This document shows positions 54,373-58,400 of a stretch of DNA of 64,000 nucleotides, in pieces. The first letter of the stretch is position 1. Each line of letters starts with the position of its first letter. A program made the position numbers and the translations under genes. The notes under the pieces were generated by a model. That model searched no databases and had not been told where the DNA came from. It worked only from the letters and a program-made list of their open reading frames with translations. The DNA is from Cristatella mucedo (taxonomy: Eukaryota; Bryozoa; Phylactolaemata; Cristatellidae): positions 3,898,501 to 3,962,500 of the forward strand of contig WPIO01000014.1 in NCBI GenBank assembly GCA_009760855.2. The letters are read 5' to 3'.

Positions 54373-54853
54373 CGATTTCCATCCTTGCATGCACGTCCAC
54401 CTATATTGGCCACACCAAGACCTTATGTAACGTCAGCATGGAAATTTTTGTCACTTGCTATTTTTAGGACAACAGAACCGAGGTCGAGAACATTGATGAC
54501 GTTGTCAGCTGCTGGACCAAGTGCCAATATTCTTTTGCCGATTTGAAATCCAGACCGCTGCCGGATGGTGTAGATTCTCAGAAGCTTGAGGCATACCTCT
54601 CGGACATTGAATTCCAAGTAAGCAGCTCACTACAGTGTTGCCTAGGATTTAGGCAAAGGCTTTGTTTGCAACATGCATCGAAGGGGGTGCCTGACTGCAT
54701 ACCACTCTTATGTTTTGCACATGACTGTTAGTTGACGTAGTTGCTGCTGCTCTTTTTGCCCGACAGGAGGTCATGAAGATGAGTCGAGATGAATACACGA
54801 ACCTTCCGTACTGGAAACAGATCAACCTCAAGAAAGAAGTCGGACTCTTTTGA
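7572..54853 (+). CDS. SVIL: Supervillin homologue (gelsolin/villin superfamily), 27 chained exons
   Basis: In animals supervillin is a peripheral membrane and cytoskeletal scaffold. It binds F-actin through its C-terminal half and myosin II through its N-terminus, and works in membrane-actin linkage, cell spreading and cytokinesis. Here 27 exons join with matching phases and no internal stop, summing to 10518 nt (about 3505 residues; human archvillin is about 2214). Recognised parts in order: [15 protein letters not shown] (exon 2), five PS[YF]MR motifs (exon 9), [11 protein letters not shown] and VQFT (exon 12), [10 protein letters not shown] and [17 protein letters not shown] (exon 15), [15 protein letters not shown] (exon 18), YFFWRGED and TVELD (exon 21), IYLWQGWWP (exon 23), [16 protein letters not shown] (exon 24), and a villin headpiece (exons 26-27). 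The extra length is mostly Ala/Ser-rich disorder in exon 9. Exons 12-27 are secure, exons 3-8 are chained by phase and splice sites only, and exon 1 is tentative. A nested antisense gene sits in the intron 31211-37517. Confidence 0.93.
8201..8561. repeat. 20-bp minisatellite, about 17.5 units
   Basis: The unit CAGAGAGACGGAGAGTGAGG repeats almost perfectly, with one 28-nt unit at 8321-8348. It sits in supervillin intron 1. The Leu/Ser-rich ORFs of about 250 codons on the other strand are translations of this repeat. Confidence 0.97.
8562..8851. repeat. Purine (GA)n tract
   Basis: It is almost pure A/G on the + strand, with a perfect (AG)n run at about 8790-8851. It continues the minisatellite. 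Confidence 0.95.
9107..10081 (+). CDS. SVIL: Supervillin exon 2, with ERIARYK motif
   Basis: The acceptor is TTTTGCAG before 9107 and the donor is CTTCT|GTAAGT; phase is 2 in, 2 out. It encodes about 325 residues. [16 protein letters not shown] at about 9216-9263 corresponds to ERIARYKAERRRQLA of vertebrate supervillin, in the N-terminal myosin-II-binding part. The rest is Ala/Gln/Pro-rich and looks disordered, with a short poly-Gln/Glu stretch near 9610-9680. ATG 9129 is an alternative start. Confidence 0.85.
10935..11510 (+). mobile_element. LINE family B, ORF2 3' part
   Basis: It begins with GGTCCATGCAATTGTGACAT, almost as at 61997. Decayed frames spell the thumb region of an L2/CR1-like reverse transcriptase ([18 protein letters not shown]). 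Confidence 0.72.
13325..13915 (+). mobile_element. LINE family B, ORF2 end and 3' UTR
   Basis: It has the same thumb region ([18 protein letters not shown]) in broken frames, then GGGAACTATGCAAATGTCTT and an ATT tail. Confidence 0.75.
14090..14283 (-). mobile_element. LINE family B, 3' UTR copy
   Basis: A run of nine AAT units is followed by the antisense family-B 3' UTR. It is the nearest relative of the copy at 2393-2582. Confidence 0.82.
14651..14778 (+). CDS. SVIL: Supervillin probable exon 3
   Basis: The acceptor is TTTGTAG and the donor is AAAG|GTTTGT; phase is 2 in, 1 out. Only the frame fitting exon 2 is open ([14 protein letters not shown]...SQSASLK). It is Ser/Thr-rich with no family motif. 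A stronger internal donor (AATG|GTGAGC, also phase 1) could shorten it. Confidence 0.58.
14908..14987. repeat. (GA)n microsatellite
   Basis: It is about 80 bp of AG repeat in supervillin intron 3, 130 bp after exon 3. Confidence 0.97.
15532..15590 (+). CDS. SVIL: Supervillin possible 59-nt exon 4
   Basis: This is the one stretch I found that turns the phase-1 end of exon 3 into the phase-0 start of exon 5 ([20 protein letters not shown]). Its donor GCTGCA|GTAAGT is strong. Its acceptor (AAATTAAAG) is poor in pyrimidines. It is tentative. Confidence 0.35.
17085..17197 (+). mobile_element. LINE family B, 3' tail
   Basis: CATTCGATCGTGCCTCCTTT, then AAAGAGATTGAGTTCTCTGA and TATTATTATTATTAT. It abuts the fossil Cys-rich ORF. 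Confidence 0.8.
17170..17790 (-). mobile_element. Fossil copy of a multicopy invertebrate Cys-rich ORF
   Basis: Decayed frames carry [24 protein letters not shown] and MKFAIPGM, which resemble an unnamed Cys-rich protein found in many copies in arthropod and cnidarian genomes and thought to be element-borne. The copy is broken, with several breaks, and is clearly old. The parent element and its family are not established here. Confidence 0.5.
17996..18118 (+). CDS. SVIL: Supervillin probable exon 5
   Basis: The acceptor is CGGTTTCAG and the donor is ACCAAG|GTGAGG; phase is 0/0, 41 codons ([16 protein letters not shown]...KTTK). The other entry frame with a usable end hits a stop. It has no family motif that I recognise. 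Confidence 0.6.
18119..21508 (+). other. Supervillin intron 5
   Basis: It contains a family-B LINE piece at 19888-20520. I see no named feature in 18119-19880 or 20520-21508. Confidence 0.6.
19888..20520 (-). mobile_element. LINE family B, 3' UTR joined to an RT piece
   Basis: An AAT tail and antisense 3' UTR (19888-20045) run into decayed reverse-transcriptase frames ([19 protein letters not shown], then FFCR where FYADD is expected). The ORF end between them is missing, so it carries an internal deletion. Confidence 0.72.
21509..21758 (+). CDS. SVIL: Supervillin probable exon 6
   Basis: The acceptor is TTTTCTTTTCAG and the donor is TTCGAG|GTGAGA; phase is 0 in, 1 out. It encodes about 83 Ala/Ser-rich residues ([15 protein letters not shown]...), with the same composition as exons 2 and 9. 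Confidence 0.7.
22352..22490 (-). mobile_element. tRNA-derived SINE, type I
   Basis: ATAATTCATTTGTATAGTGC, then ATCTCTATCCAGGCACTTCA, the antisense B-box GGGCTCGAGCTC, and GAGCACCTTGACC. Confidence 0.8.
22876..22976 (+). CDS. SVIL: Supervillin probable exon 7
   Basis: The acceptor is CTTCTTGCAG and the donor is GAGAGG|GTAAGT; phase is 1 in, 0 out. It encodes [15 protein letters not shown]...SDSER. The phases fit both neighbours exactly. Confidence 0.65.
24486..24639. repeat. Paired (GT)n microsatellites
   Basis: Two GT runs of about 60 bp (24486-24545 and 24574-24639) flank a 28-bp spacer, in supervillin intron 7. Confidence 0.97.
24937..25120 (+). CDS. SVIL: Supervillin probable exon 8
   Basis: The acceptor is CATCTCTTGCAG and the donor is GAACAAG|GTAAGC; phase is 0 in, 1 out. 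It encodes [15 protein letters not shown] followed by Ala/Ser-rich sequence. The same frame stays open to 25596 past the donor, but that extension looks like intron. Confidence 0.7.
25121..26502 (+). other. Supervillin intron 8
   Basis: An open stretch at 26230-26440 follows an acceptor-like CGCTGACCAG but does not fit the flanking phases. Otherwise I see nothing. Confidence 0.5.
26503..30818 (+). CDS. SVIL: Supervillin giant exon 9 (4316 nt), with five PS[YF]MR motifs
   Basis: The acceptor is CATTCTGCAG and the donor is GCCACC|GTGAGT; phase is 1 in, 0 out. It encodes about 1438 residues without a stop, GC-rich, dominated by Ala, Ser, Glu and Arg, and almost surely disordered. Five motifs PSYMR or PSFMR, most followed by x-T-x-S, lie at 28683, 28929, 29313, 29607 and 30522. 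Vertebrate supervillin has a single related motif (TPRYMRASD) near its N-terminus. The exon explains most of the size difference from the human protein. Long ORFs on its opposite strand are shadows. Confidence 0.9.
31032..31210 (+). CDS. SVIL: Supervillin exon 10
   Basis: The acceptor is CCTTCTCAG and the donor is CTCCAG|GTGAGA; phase is 0 in, 2 out. It encodes [17 protein letters not shown]... ending [10 protein letters not shown]. The intron that follows holds the antisense KASH-like gene. Confidence 0.8.
32879..32988. repeat. (CT)n microsatellite
   Basis: It is about 110 bp of CT with a CCCTCC interruption in the middle, within the intron that hosts the KASH-like gene. Confidence 0.97.
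33444..36356 (-). CDS. KASH-like tail-anchored protein, nested antisense in a supervillin intron
   Basis: This is a single uninterrupted ORF of about 970 codons from ATG 36356; the frame is open to 36521, so a spliced 5' part is possible. Residues about 45-170 form Leu/Glu/Lys-rich amphipathic stretches ([32 protein letters not shown]), likely coiled coil. Residues about 200-300 are RS-rich. A long Ala/Ser/Pro-rich region follows, with a small peptide duplication (GCAGAP). The C-terminus has one hydrophobic segment of about 24 residues ([18 protein letters not shown] and on), then a 15-residue tail [15 protein letters not shown]. The end YSHGLPPT resembles the SUN-binding end of nesprin-2 (YTNGPPPT). 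KASH proteins sit in the outer nuclear membrane, face the cytosol, and link cytoskeleton or chromosomes to SUN proteins. I infer this role; no family beyond the tail is recognised. A generic tail-anchored protein is the alternative. Confidence 0.68.
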   Translation of the reverse strand: MPRRQEEARLLRTLPVAATSAAASGCASPDDAAAAPATPSTTSHDKHVLQLLAIEEREALQQDACLFVSKALDQLLAGVGEAEGVLQQQQQWPQLCNGPLLPPCSDEASGSGCAPGLAQLLRHLRDDVAPLKKLIAELVRVSEHLGSLKKEVDLRQRRRLDDKHQHRQTQRQQRGTAESAGAGAVAAAAPATAGTADVSPAKSGRRQKKSRGRQLSPHRRSASSGKRCDSSRLRGRHRMSASSRTSRHHSSGRSSSRSCSSSRRRSRRRSARARSGSKAGRSRPSRKASGAPRRSRSAHGQRQQSAGTRSPGWRRGKMQGERAATEAKVATASAMQVSQGRSSRSREPSASCLPEHSKSARPAVKRSSPPTAAALILPSAKDERRATKEQSATATADAGPAGLAGGSCRTTRQAAATRPSGGAAESSSGCTEQLPAEPGDQASVGCGRGRGAMARCGLTGSPFGSSAGGMDTKCPPYVATATVSDRAAQSDYLLGVAHRPATAAAAAAASVMGASMAGNTEAEAMAVAAAADTGGNCRNRSGAPKWQSSERGCGSGGSCASPPKGVRFGEKQPPGSHEAASPAALIGAAASRVAAGATPDAHPAAAKPRISGSGKAVATASAQNVAIAMQCQPPAPVLPLSSQPSPRLPLRAAASSPVGGSCGGQRVGQPRATSSDSVRMRTPIATKSAVHGHRSPKAQPRLSDPSAATTNDGCGGAPGCAGAPGCAEAQVEKRLAASNGAPDGASSIRTEIASDEPRSPHGAALQPAAACSLRAGHIGCSRPRGSPGRSASTGRCSRSSRHRTARGESAAVHQEEGANADVSKNRGQKATDSSGRRSKQSSPARAITNANAPPAADTPAAACPKVPKGSNAAPISEACGVGAVSNTGHGRGRSGHESTVATSLRWCGRGWVSLRYANLACSTSWLAKRAAGTAVLTLATALSTVVFVRIVAYVCDLTFDVNYSHGLPPT
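37518..37691 (+). CDS. SVIL: Supervillin exon 11
   Basis: The acceptor is GCTCCGGCAG and the donor is TCAGAGAG|GTAAGA; phase is 2/2. It encodes [15 protein letters not shown]... ending CKLSVSE. Spliced to exon 12 it gives [13 protein letters not shown], the continuous motif expected of the family, which supports direct joining. Confidence 0.78.
38443..38547 (+). CDS. SVIL: Possible supervillin cassette exon (phase 2/2)
   Basis: The acceptor is CTCCTCTACCAG and the donor is AAAGCA|GTAAGC. It is 105 nt, open only in the frame that fits between exons 11 and 12 ([17 protein letters not shown]...PVQAKQ). Inclusion would add 35 residues and split the SVSERLALLKK motif, so it would be an alternative exon. 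It could be chance. Confidence 0.38.
38906..39040. repeat. (GTCT)n plus (CT)n tract
   Basis: GTCT repeats run to about 39018 and pass into CT, in the intron between exons 11 and 12. Confidence 0.95.
39919..40018. repeat. (GT)n and (ATGT)n patch
   Basis: A GT run is followed by TATATGTATGCATGTATGTA-type repeats. Confidence 0.85.
40411..40778 (+). CDS. SVIL: Supervillin exon 12
   Basis: The acceptor is CCCGCTGCAG and the donor is GCAGCCG|GTGAGT; phase is 2 in, 1 out. [34 protein letters not shown] and [12 protein letters not shown] match the conserved linker of supervillin (SIAERL...W...QFTVAGK). The 293-codon ORF on the other strand here is its shadow. Confidence 0.93.
41294..41564 (+). CDS. 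SVIL: Supervillin exon 13
   Basis: The donor is CCAAATGT|GTAAGC; phase is 1 in, 2 out. I chose the acceptor CTTGCTCCATCAG for its pyrimidine tract; GATGAAATCAG at 41257 is in the same phase. It encodes [16 protein letters not shown] and [13 protein letters not shown], an acidic linker. Confidence 0.8.
41652..41818 (+). CDS. SVIL: Supervillin exon 14
   Basis: The acceptor is CTTTCGAAG and the donor is TCAGTAT|GTAAGT; phase is 2 in, 1 out. [25 protein letters not shown] corresponds in part to the vertebrate stretch RPKRRVQASKNPLKMLAAR before the gelsolin repeats. Confidence 0.9.
41819..43604 (+). other. Supervillin intron 14
   Basis: It contains a poly-C patch near 42040, a CT run near 43300 and a type-II SINE copy (43345-43505, - strand). 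I see nothing else in it. Confidence 0.6.
43345..43505 (-). mobile_element. tRNA-derived SINE, type II
   Basis: It has the antisense B-box TCTCGAACCC, GAGCACCTTAACTC in the A-box position, and the end TTCAACAGCCTCACTCATAT as in the 3513 copy. The body is diverged. Confidence 0.55.
43605..43906 (+). CDS. SVIL: Supervillin exon 15, first gelsolin-like repeat
   Basis: The acceptor is CCCATTCAG and the donor is AGCAAG|GTGAGG; phase is 1 in, 0 out. [27 protein letters not shown] and [10 protein letters not shown] are nearly identical to vertebrate supervillin. [15 protein letters not shown] is the gelsolin-fold core strand and helix. Confidence 0.97.
44275..44425 (+). CDS. SVIL: Supervillin exon 16
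   Basis: The acceptor is CCACTGCAG and the donor is ACGCAA|GTATGC; phase is 0 in, 1 out. [18 protein letters not shown] continues the helix of the first repeat, and FWNHLGG is its typical end. Confidence 0.96.
44822..44967 (+). CDS. SVIL: Supervillin exon 17, with GC donor
   Basis: The acceptor is GTCTTTGACAG; phase is 1 in, 0 out. [18 protein letters not shown] starts the second gelsolin-like repeat. To stay in frame with exon 18 (LNERE-MLVFDFG) the donor must be CGCGAG|GCTAGT, a GC-AG intron. The nearest GT, 4 nt on, shifts the frame. Confidence 0.9.
45371..45527 (+). CDS. SVIL: Supervillin exon 18
   Basis: The acceptor is CTCCACCGCAG and the donor is TTGCTCG|GTGCGT; phase is 0 in, 1 out. 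[18 protein letters not shown] is the hallmark core of the second repeat. [15 protein letters not shown] matches the conserved end DYENCDINPLDP. Confidence 0.97.
45689..46115 (+). CDS. SVIL: Supervillin exon 19
   Basis: The acceptor is GCGTTGCAG; phase is 1 in, 2 out. [28 protein letters not shown] fits the family. A Ser/Ala-rich insert follows, then [13 protein letters not shown] (vertebrate DGVNVGRG). I placed the donor at CGTCG|GTGCGC because only it fits the phase of exon 20. Confidence 0.85.
46116..47208 (+). other. Supervillin intron 19
   Basis: It is simple-sequence rich, with a run of about 15 G at 46957-46971. I see no exon or recognisable repeat in it. Confidence 0.6.
47209..47381 (+). 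CDS. SVIL: Supervillin exon 20, third gelsolin-like repeat
   Basis: The acceptor is CGTGCTGCAG and the donor is CAGCTTG|GTGAGT; phase is 2 in, 1 out. [16 protein letters not shown] and [18 protein letters not shown] match the family (VDVWHILEFD, IGQFHEGDAYVVKWKF). Confidence 0.95.
47589..47749 (+). CDS. SVIL: Supervillin exon 21
   Basis: The acceptor is TTTGGCTTTCTAG and the donor is CCGCAG|GTGAGC; phase is 1 in, 0 out. [20 protein letters not shown] and [12 protein letters not shown] are gelsolin-fold signatures. Confidence 0.96.
47943..48128 (-). mobile_element. tRNA-derived SINE, type I, with a (GT)n tract at its tail
   Basis: A (GT)n run at 47943-47971 is followed by TATAATTCATTTGTATAGCG, the antisense B-box GGGCTCGAGCCCGCGAC, and GAGCACCTTAACCGGTGCAC. 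A 20-bp block (AACTTAATCACTATTCAGGC) is duplicated in tandem inside it, at about 47999-48038. Confidence 0.85.
48318..48610 (-). mobile_element. LINE family A, 3' end
   Basis: CCTAAGCAGCTTTCGGTACT and GTAGCCAACAGACTTCAT are shared with 51605-51740. It is cut off before the ORF thumb region. Confidence 0.82.
48891..49467 (+). CDS. SVIL: Supervillin exon 22, fourth gelsolin-like repeat
   Basis: The acceptor is TCCCCGCAG and the donor is CCGCTGA|GTATGA; phase is 0 in, 1 out. [18 protein letters not shown] and [14 protein letters not shown] are repeat cores. Ser/Ala/Gln-rich loops between them are longer than in vertebrates. Confidence 0.93.
49597..50052 (+). CDS. SVIL: Supervillin exon 23, fifth gelsolin-like repeat
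   Basis: The acceptor is CCTTTGCAG and the donor is GCCAGAG|GTTCGT; phase is 1/1. [37 protein letters not shown] and HTVLSYARG match the vertebrate order. An insert of about 30 residues lies between them. Confidence 0.94.
50160..50299 (+). CDS. SVIL: Supervillin exon 24
   Basis: The acceptor is CATTTGCAG and the donor is GCCCAG|GTGAGC; phase is 1 in, 0 out. [21 protein letters not shown] ends the last gelsolin fold (vertebrate HAGLEPLTFTNMFPSW). Confidence 0.94.
50357..50437 (+). CDS. SVIL: Supervillin exon 25
   Basis: The acceptor is CGTCTGCAG and the donor is ATCGAG|GTGAGC; phase is 0/0, 27 codons ([13 protein letters not shown]...PPRIE). It is a linker between the last repeat and the headpiece, poorly conserved. 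Confidence 0.72.
51605..53950 (-). mobile_element. LINE family A (L2/CR1-like), longest copy
   Basis: Antisense to supervillin. Reading on -, linker sequence ([11 protein letters not shown]) at about 53700 is followed by an RT of about 230 codons at 53198-52506: [47 protein letters not shown] and the catalytic [12 protein letters not shown] thumb/end block of 184 codons (52209-51655) and the 3' UTR follow. The endonuclease is missing and frames are interrupted, so the copy is dead. Confidence 0.9.
54340..54371. repeat. (CA)n microsatellite
   Basis: It is about 32 bp of CA, 100 bp before exon 26. Confidence 0.95.
54468..54617 (+). CDS. SVIL: Supervillin exon 26, headpiece N-subdomain
   Basis: The acceptor is GCTATTTTTAG and the donor is TTCCAA|GTAAGC; phase is 0/0. 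[21 protein letters not shown] and YLSDIEFQ are classic villin-headpiece N-terminal sequence. Confidence 0.97.
54767..54853 (+). CDS. SVIL: Supervillin exon 27, headpiece core and stop
   Basis: The acceptor is [31 protein letters not shown] then EVGLF and TGA. The Trp of the hydrophobic cap, the KK pair and the terminal GLF of the F-actin-binding headpiece are all present. Confidence 0.98.
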   Translation, partial: EVMKMSRDEYTNLPYWKQINLKKEVGLF

Positions 54854-55057
54854 TGCCACGAGTTTGACTTGTATGTCGTGTTGCTGGTCCAAACAACCCC
54901 GAAATGCCAAAGCTCTACTGGCAACATGGCAGAGAGCCAGTTGTACATACAAGCAAATGTAAAAAGTGGAAATGAAGCGGACACAAGTGCAGTGGGCTCA
55001 GTCTTGCTAAACGACTATTGCAGCACAAGTTAACATTTCTGAGTGATATACAAGATT

Positions 55058-55063
55058 TTTATT
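55058..55063 (-). terminator. Poly(A) signal AATAAA of topoisomerase II
   Basis: TTTATT on + reads AATAAA on -, about 320 nt past the topoisomerase stop. It lies upstream (on +) of the supervillin signal, so the two transcripts should overlap. Confidence 0.55.
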
Positions 55064-55116
55064 CATGTTGAATAATTGGAAAGTTTAAGATACACATTTA
55101 CTACATATTTTATACA

Positions 55117-55122
55117 AATAAA
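55117..55122 (+). terminator. Poly(A) signal AATAAA of supervillin
   Basis: AATAAA lies 264 nt after the stop, followed by an overlapping AATAAT, in AT-rich sequence. Confidence 0.65.
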
Positions 55123-55381
55123 ATAATCATATTGCACAGGACTTGCAAGTGCAGCTCCTGCAAACAGCATTGTTACCCTCCGCCGGTAGTGCAGCGTATG
55201 CTGCCCGACCGAAACAGTTGCTTAGTAACAAAAGCTGATACTACTGTCGGTGCGGTTATGTGCACGTGCAAAATACTCACACTCACTGGAACGAAAGCAC
55301 AATTCGGCTAGCTATGCAGTCCAGTCGAGGCGCTAATGCTGTGGCATCTATACACAGATTCACTTTCTCTCCGAACGCCAC

Positions 55382-55462
55382 TCAAAAGTCACTGTCACTG
55401 CTGATGCAGTACTTGATGTCTTTCCTCTGTCTTCCGAGGGTTCGTGTCGGTTCAGCACGCTT
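55382..55462 (-). CDS. TOP2: TOP2 last coding exon (26 residues)
   Basis: The acceptor is GCTTGGTTTTGCAG, phase 0. KRAEPTRTLGRQRKDIKY then CISSDSDF and TGA. It matches in place and character the chromatin-tether end of vertebrate TOP2A (RAKKPIKYLEESDEDDLF). Confidence 0.85.
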   Translation of the reverse strand, partial: KRAEPTRTLGRQRKDIKYCISSDSDF

Positions 55463-58400
55463 CTGCAAAACCAAGCATTTGTGCGGGACCGCTGAGGCAA
55501 AGCTGATAAGCAGCGAGGATAAATGCAGCCCTATATGAGGATACAACAGCACCTTCCTACAGTTGATGCTCGCGGTGGCCTTGAAGAAATGCAAGAACGT
55601 GCTGGGATACATAAGTATTGTGATGGGGTCGCCGCCTAGAAAGCAAAACCGTATCCACTTGGTACTGCCTAAATGTACATTACTCGTGGCCGAGAAATCG
55701 ACCAATTTGGACAGAATAAACAAGAACAGCAAAACTTGCAGGCACATGACTAGTACCTATTTCCAAAACAAGATGCTACCGTTTTGGAACTGAATGTAGG
55801 AATGAGCTGCTTCGGACTTGTTCCTTTGACTCGGCCACCAGCCTCAAACATAGTTTCAGAGTGGTGCTAACAAAAACTTTGGATGCCCTGAGTATCATGA
55901 TACTATTATTGCCGCTGATGGCAGCACGGGTTATCTTCCACGAATGGGATTCCACGCACCATTGCCAAAATCAGAAATAGTTTAACCTGATTCTCAGAGT
56001 GACACCGTTTTGTGCCAGCACTGCAAGACACCTGTGTTTTATAGGAACGTGCAATAATCACGGATGCTACTCACCTCTTCGGAATCACCAGACGCACATG
56101 AAAGATGTCGACTTTAAAATGGATTTTCTACATGCATAACAGTAGTCAAACTAATGCTTTACGGAACAGCGTGAAAAAGTTGTATAGTTATACACGAGGG
56201 AGGGAGTTGGTACTCATTCAACTATTTTCTGGAATTAGGGTCAAATGTGCATTTAGACAATACCAACCGGACTAGCTTCCTGACACGTGGAAGAAGTAGC
56301 TGGTACATTCCAATGCATATTTCCCCTTTCCCATGCACGATATCTGGAGGGTTTACTGTATGGACTCAGCCAAAGCAAAAGGTGCAAAAAGCCACTAGTT
56401 TTGTTTGGAGTCGTCAAGCTTATTTGGAATATACCTTGCGGTATTGTGAGAGGCGTCTCTTCAAAACTTTGCAAATAGCATACATATCCATAGCTTGTAG
56501 AATTAGTTTGGGAAAAGTAAGGATTTAAGATCGAAAAGCTCGAAGGGATTAGGCAGTATACTCCTAAAACACACACACATGTGCAGTTACAATTAGGGTG
56601 CATCTCACGAACTCGAAAAGGCAACACAAGCAAGCAAGTATTGTATCATGCTTAGGGCTAGAATGTTAATGCAAATGCAATGCTAATGACACTTATGGCA
56701 ACCGGTTAGTAATACCACTGGCCAGCAACATGCATTGGATCATATACAGGAATGCAGGCAAACCACATCGGAATAATAAAAAAGTCCACTGCGGTGAACG
56801 GAAAGCTGACTGGAACAGACGGGTCCGTAGCCAAATTTTAAGGCGCGTGGTCATCGAAGGTAGTGACCGTAGCCGGAAGTGAGGTCCGGACTCTCGGTGC
56901 ACAGGAGCTGAAGGCTCGATCACCAAAAGATTTCATTGAAGTGGGAAGGACGGCGAGTTGAGTAGATGCTGAGGAGCTAGTGATGCAAGAGCACAATGGA
57001 GGAGCAAATGGTTGGATAGGCAGGCTGGCTATTTCGGCTATTACACAAGAATTACAAAGCACCACACACACAAATTTAGTTTACCTTATCATTATCAATA
57101 GCCGTGTCAAACTCGACGTCTGAACCGCTGTCAGAGCCCTTCATTTTCCGTTTAGCAGGAGACGAATGTTTTGATTCATCCTCGCTGCTAGACAGCATCT
57201 TCCTTTTTGCGGGCTGCTTAGCTGCAGGCTTCCTGGGCTGGCCACCAGCAGCTGCCGACTTAGCAGCTGGCTTTCTAGCTGCTACTGGCTTCCTTGCGGC
57301 TACTGGCTTCTTTGATACTGGCTTCGTCACCTTACCATCACCATCGGAAACCGCGCTCGTACCTGGAGCAGTACATCAGCTTGTACAAGCGGAATTTCTT
57401 TGCTTAATTGCATGTTCCACTATCATTACGATCACTTACACCCAAGCAGTGCATTAGATCAAACATTCGTTGCTGCTTACACACGATACAGGCAAAACAC
57501 CTGCGACACAAACATGCATGCACTAGTAGTGGTGCCTTCATCATATTGATCGCCGCGACAAACTATGCAAAGGCCCAAGTCAATGTCAATACTACAGTGT
57601 CTTTGGTGGCTGCACAAATGAGCAGTTTAAAGAGGCAGCCCAACGTTTACAGCATATCGAAGAGCAGTTATGCAGCTGTTCAACAATTAAGCATGGCACA
57701 TTAGCTCACTTTACTTTAAATAAATTACAACAAAAACCAAGTTGATGCAAGGAACAGCAATCTGAGGTTTCAAATTTAAAGTAGTAGATCTGACTATTTG
57801 CAAATTCATTTTCATTGGCATTTGAGGCACCACAACTCACCGCTGGGATCACTAACGGAGCTAATTGCAAATGAGATTAGGGCTATCGAAGAATTCCCTA
57901 TGCAGACAAGTTAAGCCCGGAATGCCATGGGACAAATTGGATGCCTAGCAGTGCTGACACTACATTCACGTTTCCTGCAAAGAAGGTATGTTTTTTATAT
58001 TATAGGCCATATTAGCTTTATAAACTGCACGACTACGATGTAGATGCATCCAAGAGAGTCACGTGAGGTGACATAGCCAGCCCACAGCAAATACATACAG
58101 CCCTTCAAAATGGGAGCACTGATTTGACTCTCGTTTGTGGTTTTGGGTTTAACTCCAATGGCATTCTCGTCTCTTATTGACATGACATTTGTGTCTCTCA
58201 TTTCTAGCGATGTCTCCTTTGAAATATTATCTATTTATAAATCCGCCTGATATTCAGCTACACATTCAGACAGCTAAAAATTGAATTGTCTCCAGTTAAT
58301 GGACGGCCTTATCTCCAAACGTCTGCCGAAAAAAGCGACAACTGCAGAACTCTGAAGGCAGTGTGAATAAGCAGAAAAAGCACGTGGCGATTAAGTGATA

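Larger units (their letters stand above)
50438..54467 (+). other. Supervillin intron 25
   Basis: This is the second largest intron not holding a gene. It contains the long LINE-A copy (51605-53950) and a (CA)n run at 54340-54371. I see nothing nameable in 50438-51600. Confidence 0.65.
54854..55140 (+). other. SVIL: Supervillin 3' UTR, end approximate
   Basis: It runs from the stop codon to about 20 nt past the AATAAA at 55117. It overlaps the inferred 3' UTR of topoisomerase II on the other strand. Confidence 0.6.
55040..55381 (-). other. TOP2: TOP2 3' UTR, end approximate
   Basis: It runs from the stop codon to just past the antisense AATAAA at 55063-55058. Confidence 0.5.
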
